From NCBI GenBank assembly GCA_030620115.1, contig JAUXFG010000026.1:1-35301 (forward strand): 35,301 nucleotides of DNA, in the 5' to 3' direction. Positions 31,291-35,301 of the stretch are shown here, in pieces. The notes beneath the pieces were generated by a model, which saw only the letters and a program-made list of their open reading frames with translations, had not been told where the DNA came from and made no database searches. This DNA comes from Candidatus Fermentibacterota bacterium (lineage in GTDB: Bacteria > JAFGKV01). Numbering within the stretch: the stretch's first letter is position 1; every line of letters starts with the position of its first letter. The translations under genes and the position numbers were made by a program.

Positions 31291-34200
31291 TGAAGACGAT
31301 TACTTTCTTCTCATACAAGGGTGGTGTGGGCCGATCGATGCTCCTGGCCAATGTAGCCTGGCACATGGCCTCCCTCGGCAAGCGTGTGGCGATCATTGAC
31401 TTCGACCTGGAAGCTCCGGGATTATCCCTGGTCCCTGAGCTGAATCCCGGATGCCCACAGAGCCCTGACCGGTACGGGCTGACCGATTTGATGCAGGATA
31501 GAATTGATGCTTCGGATGGCAAGAAGCCAGTTCCGAAGGTGGAGAACTACGGCTCGTGGGTGGAAGGTCCCTCTGAGTTTGGAACGCACGGGAGCATTTT
31601 TTTCCTTCCCTGTGGATCCGTCCGATTGCCTCTTGGTCACAATGTCGCGAGTGCTCTCGAAGGCATTCAGACTGACATCAGCGAGATCCTTCACTGTGAG
31701 TACTTGTTCGTCGACTCACGGACTGGTCTGAGCGACGTGGCTGGGATCACAACCGTCTTCCTCCCCGATCTTGTGTTCGTCGTGCTGGGCCTAAATCGTC
31801 AAAACATCGAAGGGACGATGGAGGTGCTGACTCAGCTAAAGGAAACCGACTTGCCTCAGTATGTCTACCTCGTTCCTTCGCTGACCCCGCTTGGCAAGGA
31901 TCAGGAAGTGGCGCAGATCCATACGGCCCTCCGCCAGCGGCTGAAGGAGTTCGGTATTCCAGAGGACAGACTCCTCGCGGATTTCGCTTTGGATTACCAT
32001 CCTCAGTTGGCGATAAGTGACGCTCCTGTCATCGGCAAGGGCGTAGCGCTGGCCACCGAGAGACAATACAGGCGCCTCGCTAACAAGATCATTGCGCTTA
32101 ATGAAGATGATCCGATAACAAGGAAGGAAAGAGCGAAGAAGCTGATGGAAGAGAAGGACTACGTCCAGGCACTGCGCATCCTCGGTTCTGTTGTCAGGCG
32201 TCCCGAATTCGCCGAGGATGTCGAAGTCCTTCGAGCATATGGGCGCGTTTGTGTTGAGACAAAGAACCTGGCCGAAGCCGTGAATGTCTTGGCCAGGGCT
32301 CTGCGCATCGAACAGAAAGCGGGACGAGACGAGGAATCACGTACCATTAATACCGCACTTGTCTATGCTGACGCAATCCAGGACGAGCGAGACGTCCAAA
32401 GTGCTTTCCTTGAGGAGGCCCGCAAGTTTAGAGGTTCGAATGAAGAAAGACGGACCCTTTACCAACGACTATCCGATGCCTACGCAGCTTCGCCCATGGA
32501 CGTTCCTAATCTAATGCGCGCAAACGACGAAATAGCTCGGCTGGACCCGTCCGTCGCATGGATGTCCGCCCAGGGGCGAGCAAGGGTTTACATGCTGTGG
32601 CAAGACAAGAACGCGGCGAGACAGGTGTTTGAACGCGAGATCGATCGCTACCCCACCGGCGAAAAAGGACTGGCCGACTTGCTGATAGGGTATGGCCGGT
32701 TCTTGGAGGAGCTGAAGGAGTCGCAGTCCGCGATTGATCAATACCTCAAGGCCTTGAAAGCCAAACCTGAGGACCCCGTTTGGGTGTGGCTGAGGATCGC
32801 CAATATCCACTGGTTCCATATGCCAGAAGGCAAGAGGACTGCGATAGTCGAACTACGTCGGGCAATCGATTTAGTCGGTGAAGATGAGAGGCTTTGGGAA
32901 GACCTATCCGTGTGCTACGAGCTTGAGAATGATCTGCGGTCAGCGATGGAGTGCCGAAAGGCTCGCATAGCTATTGCACCTTGGGACCGTCTGAACGACA
33001 TATCCATAATCGCGAGATTGGGATCCAAGCTCGGTCTGGATACTCTCAAGGACCACGAGGAGGATCTTTTTGGGGAGATTAAGGCAAACCCGACTTGGCA
33101 CTACGCCTATGTCGCGCTTTCCGTGCTCTATAGCTTCAACTCCAGGTTCGAAGACGCTGCTCACGTCTGTCTGGATGGCGTAGAGGCATGCCGCACCATC
33201 GAAGCCAAAGACGGCTTTGCATCCACCTTGGGCAAACTGAGGGGCTCAGATGAGGCAATTGGCCCGGCGATCGAAGCCCTCAAAGCACCTGGTTTTCGGG
33301 ATGTGCCTCATGCCAGGCTTAATATCACCTACCTCGCAGTTCGGAAAAGGGATTGGGCTCTTGCGGTGGATCAGGCCCTGGAGTACGTGAGGATGGCCTC
33401 TCCGGCTGATGCCAGTGATGCCGCGGCGCGTGCCTCAGATCTCTTGGAACGTATAGGTCGGGTAGACGAAGCCATGGCCCTTCTTGGGGATGAACTCGCG
33501 TCAAGGCCTGAAGACACGCGGCTCTACATGAAACTAGCGGCCCTTCAGGACAGGTCGGGTAACTTCGTCGGGGCATTGAAGACGCTTGAGGAGTTTGAGC
33601 GGAAGACACACGGCTTCCACGCTGATGACATCCTGCCGATGCGAGTACATGTTATAGGAGAGCAGATGGGAGATGTCGAGGGGGCCCGGCGAGCAATCAG
33701 GGAGGCGATCAAGAAATACCCAGACGACCGAGCCCTGAGAAAGCAGGCCGCATATGCTTGGGACAGACTGGGTGATACCACGGAATCGAGGAGGATCTGG
33801 CGTGCTTTCATCGACTATGGTGAGGACAAGCACGTAATGGGGTGCCAGTCCTTACTTGGTCAGTCGTACCTAGAATCAGGAGACCCAACGAAGGCCTTGT
33901 CGGTATTTGAGAAGCTGATCGAGAGTCGTAACAGCAAGTCTCGACCGCTGCTCTTTCTCCGACTCGTTTGCCTTGAAGAACTGCGCAGTCCGGTAGATGA
34001 GGCAATCGATGAACTCAGGACTCTACATAGAGACACGGAATCGGCCAAGACAGATACACAAACTATGGGACGCGTGGTACGTTTGTCGCTTAGGAGTCGA
34101 CCCGACTTGGAGCGCGCGCGGCAGTTCTCTGAATGGATTGATGACTACGATGTTAACCAGGCTAACGCAAAGCTGCGAAGTACCGAGGCGCTCTACTGCT

Positions 34201-34403
34201 TCTGCACAGACCAAACCGAGCAGGGCTTTGCGGCGCTAAAACACGCACTCTCGCTCGGCTACTGTCACGAATGGCGACATGGGTTTCTTCACGATCTCAA
34301 ACTGTTCGCGGCTGAGCATCATCTCGAATCGATCATCGAGGAAATCAGCAGCGTGGTGTTGCATCGAAGGAGCAGTCCAAAATCACGCAAGCCCACCAAG
34401 TGA
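31290..34403 (+). CDS. Cassette gene C: KGGVGR-type ParA-like NTPase with TPR array
   Basis: 1037 aa. The N-terminus is a SIMIBI/ParA-MinD-class P-loop domain with deviant Walker A SYKGGVGRSMLLAN (Lys10 signature lysine kept, the usual Lys before Ser16 replaced by Arg15), IIDFDLEAPGLS (Asp37, Asp39), and a Walker-B-like LFVDSRTGLSDVAG (Asp142). KGGVGR/KGGTGR NTPases of this kind occur in predicted NTP-dependent conflict systems of bacteria, often with TPRs and an effector. From about residue 270 to 1000 the protein is a long array of degenerate TPR-like helices (for example DYVQALRILGSVVRRPEFAE, SQSAIDQYLKALKAKPEDPV, FVGALKTLEEFERKTHG), a protein-binding scaffold. No nuclease, TIR or protease domain is visible, so any effector must be A or unrecognised. 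Cytoplasmic. It is the last cassette gene; the right inverted repeat lies 187 bp downstream. Confidence 0.9.
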   Translation: MKTITFFSYKGGVGRSMLLANVAWHMASLGKRVAIIDFDLEAPGLSLVPELNPGCPQSPDRYGLTDLMQDRIDASDGKKPVPKVENYGSWVEGPSEFGTHGSIFFLPCGSVRLPLGHNVASALEGIQTDISEILHCEYLFVDSRTGLSDVAGITTVFLPDLVFVVLGLNRQNIEGTMEVLTQLKETDLPQYVYLVPSLTPLGKDQEVAQIHTALRQRLKEFGIPEDRLLADFALDYHPQLAISDAPVIGKGVALATERQYRRLANKIIALNEDDPITRKERAKKLMEEKDYVQALRILGSVVRRPEFAEDVEVLRAYGRVCVETKNLAEAVNVLARALRIEQKAGRDEESRTINTALVYADAIQDERDVQSAFLEEARKFRGSNEERRTLYQRLSDAYAASPMDVPNLMRANDEIARLDPSVAWMSAQGRARVYMLWQDKNAARQVFEREIDRYPTGEKGLADLLIGYGRFLEELKESQSAIDQYLKALKAKPEDPVWVWLRIANIHWFHMPEGKRTAIVELRRAIDLVGEDERLWEDLSVCYELENDLRSAMECRKARIAIAPWDRLNDISIIARLGSKLGLDTLKDHEEDLFGEIKANPTWHYAYVALSVLYSFNSRFEDAAHVCLDGVEACRTIEAKDGFASTLGKLRGSDEAIGPAIEALKAPGFRDVPHARLNITYLAVRKRDWALAVDQALEYVRMASPADASDAAARASDLLERIGRVDEAMALLGDELASRPEDTRLYMKLAALQDRSGNFVGALKTLEEFERKTHGFHADDILPMRVHVIGEQMGDVEGARRAIREAIKKYPDDRALRKQAAYAWDRLGDTTESRRIWRAFIDYGEDKHVMGCQSLLGQSYLESGDPTKALSVFEKLIESRNSKSRPLLFLRLVCLEELRSPVDEAIDELRTLHRDTESAKTDTQTMGRVVRLSLRSRPDLERARQFSEWIDDYDVNQANAKLRSTEALYCFCTDQTEQGFAALKHALSLGYCHEWRHGFLHDLKLFAAEHHLESIIEEISSVVLHRRSSPKSRKPTK

Positions 34404-34589
34404 GGACCATGGTGACTCGATGTCGCCGGTGGCGGTTAGTCCCTTCAAGTGCGCACGTGGTCCTCCGACTTATCGGCGAATGTCCTGAACACCTCCACAA
34501 GCTGATGAATGCTCTCGCTGCCACCAGCAATCACGCCTCCCGTTAGCCCAAGTTCACCTCTCTGAAAAGCGAATGGGGGGCAGAAATGA
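34404..34589. other. Spacer, no gene seen
   Basis: Between the end of gene C and the right inverted repeat. No ORF with an SD and no terminator-like hairpin with T-run was recognised. Confidence 0.5.
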
Positions 34590-34774
34590 GGGTCATTCAT
34601 TAGCCCTGCCCCCGGCGTGCCGCCGGATTCTTCGTGAATGAAACTCGTGATAGTACAGGAGTCTCAGACAAGAGGGTAAGTCAAGAGAAAAAGACACCCC
34701 TCCGAGCGAAAGAGCGCCCTCTTCTTTCGCTCGACTCTTTCCACTACGCCGGTCCGATGTCGTTCCCTTCTCCT
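34590..34774 (-). repeat. Right inverted copy of the structured element
   Basis: Reverse-complement partner of 28744-28917. On the minus strand it holds a perfect 10-bp stem GAGCGAAAGA/TCTTTCGCTC (34704-34713 with 34723-34732), GAGACTC/GAGTTTC with one G-U pair, and CCGGCG-GCA-CGCCGG with a perfect 6-bp stem. Compared with the left copy, a C/T change gives a G-U wobble in one hairpin here and in the other hairpin there. Both copies read inward, bounding 29-34.6 kb. Confidence 0.85.
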
Positions 34775-34851
34775 CTCTTCGCTCCCGTTACATCGCTTAA
34801 GTTGGGTTGCAATCAGTTCACACTGATCCGCGCCAGGGGGACGGGTTACTA

Positions 34852-34954
34852 GGGGACGTTGGTGCAGAGAGTGCGCAAGTCACCCGGGTACCAAAAACTC
34901 CTGGTATTGTGGCCTTCTCCAGACAGCCTCAGCACTTTCCGCACCAACGTCCCC
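34852..34954. mobile_element. 103-bp MITE-like element
   Basis: Terminal inverted repeats of 23 nt (34852-34874 and 34932-34954) starting GGGGACGTTGGTGC match at 21 of 23 positions; the ends carry extra G or C. The interior also pairs partly (TACCA...TGGTA). Too short to code. Short GGGGACGTT-ended elements of this type are seen near RAYT-type transposases in other bacteria; that association is recalled, not shown here. Confidence 0.7.
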
Positions 34955-34967
34955 CAAATACCATCCG

Positions 34968-35042
34968 CTGGAGCGCCATCCGCCGGTTGTCGGATCTTCG
35001 ATGCTCCATTATGGCCGCCATTTGTGGCGATACTTCGGACGC
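34968..35042. repeat. GGAGGGCCAT-type repeat, copy at the right edge
   Basis: Shares the stretch CCATCCGCCGGTTGTCGGAT and ATGGCCGCC...GATAC...GGACGC with 19146-19220. It directly follows the MITE-like element. Confidence 0.7.
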
Positions 35043-35050
35043 GGTTGATG

Positions 35051-35100
35051 AAAAAACCCAGCCCAGTAACTGATGGTCATTGGGGCAGGTACTGGGCTGG
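35051..35100 (-). terminator. Intrinsic terminator, minus strand
   Basis: CCAGCCCAGTA (35058-35068) and TACTGGGCTGG (35090-35100) form an 11-bp stem with a 21-nt loop; the minus strand continues into TTTTTT at 35056-35051. It would end a transcript arriving from the right, beyond the window. The remaining 35101-35301 shows no gene or repeat that I can support. Confidence 0.6.
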
Positions 35101-35301
35101 AGATCGCGCGCCTCGCGCATGAAGGCGGATAGGCGACGCCGAGGAACAAGTGGGCCTGTTCGAGTGATGATAAAGCACCGCTCTTGGGGTCAGGGTACCA
35201 GGAAGAAGTCAAGGGAAAAGCTTGAGCTCCGATTTTGACAATACTCCTCCGTTGCCGATCGATGTCGGTTTTCGAGAAACGAGTTGATCAGGACCAGACT
35301 G

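Noticed and set aside
34634-34852. ORF starting MNETRDSTGVSDKR, also seen in the left repeat (28685-28873)
   Set aside because: The shared peptide is just the translation of the inverted repeat; the frames diverge outside it and no SD is present.

Overview
The window looks like a chromosomal stretch from an uncultured, GC-moderate, Gram-negative bacterium, probably in or near the FCB superphylum (Eisenbacteria/Latescibacteria/KSB1-like). This is an inference from gene content, not from a phylogenetic marker. It rests on several exported proteins ending in FlgD-Ig / type-IX-like C-terminal domains (YPNPF...GVYxyxv), an outer-membrane beta-barrel gene, and many short intergenic repeats whose six-frame translations give well-known spurious peptides (CVILREQ, AQASLPAIF).

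Layout. 1-2.2 kb: repeat-rich spacer and lepA (minus). 2.3-4.0 kb: a secreted metallopeptidase-like protein with a broken zinc motif, bracketed by two inverted pairs of a 34-nt REP; the second pair encloses the C-terminal stub of a REP-associated tyrosine transposase. 4.0-5.2 kb: GNAT-fold acyltransferase-like protein. 5.7-8.7 kb: FIST-domain sensor overlapping (ATGA) a soluble hybrid histidine kinase. 8.9-10.3 kb: B12-binding radical SAM protein. 10.4-15.5 kb: self-contained operon of a TetR regulator, an RND/MMPL transporter, a LolA-like lipoprotein-sorting protein and a DUF1302-like outer-membrane protein, with a promoter, two matching GTGAA-N6-TTCAC operators and a terminator. This looks like an envelope lipid or hydrophobic-compound trafficking system. 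15.7-25.7 kb: exported proteins with C-terminal sorting-type domains, a methionine gamma-lyase-family enzyme, a tail-fibre-like repeat protein, a PQQ-type beta-propeller protein and a membrane-anchored gingipain-like (C25-type) peptidase candidate.

25.7-35.3 kb is accessory DNA. It holds a 36-bp perfect palindrome, an IS1634-family insertion sequence with a promoter almost touching the transposase ATG, and then a three-gene cassette: unknown protein A, helical protein B, and a 1037-aa KGGVGR-type ParA-like NTPase with TPRs (C). A candidate promoter precedes the genes and the reading frames are tightly coupled. The cassette is enclosed by two inverted copies of a ~175-185 bp element that can fold into three hairpins; most differences between the copies that fall in the stems keep base pairing. 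This is the best candidate for an undescribed system: a mobile NTPase-TPR module that may act in biological conflict (defence), with function not established. A 103-bp MITE-like element and a minus-strand terminator follow at the right edge.

Many spacers are dominated by palindromic dispersed repeats (at least five families). No tRNA, rRNA or CRISPR array was seen.
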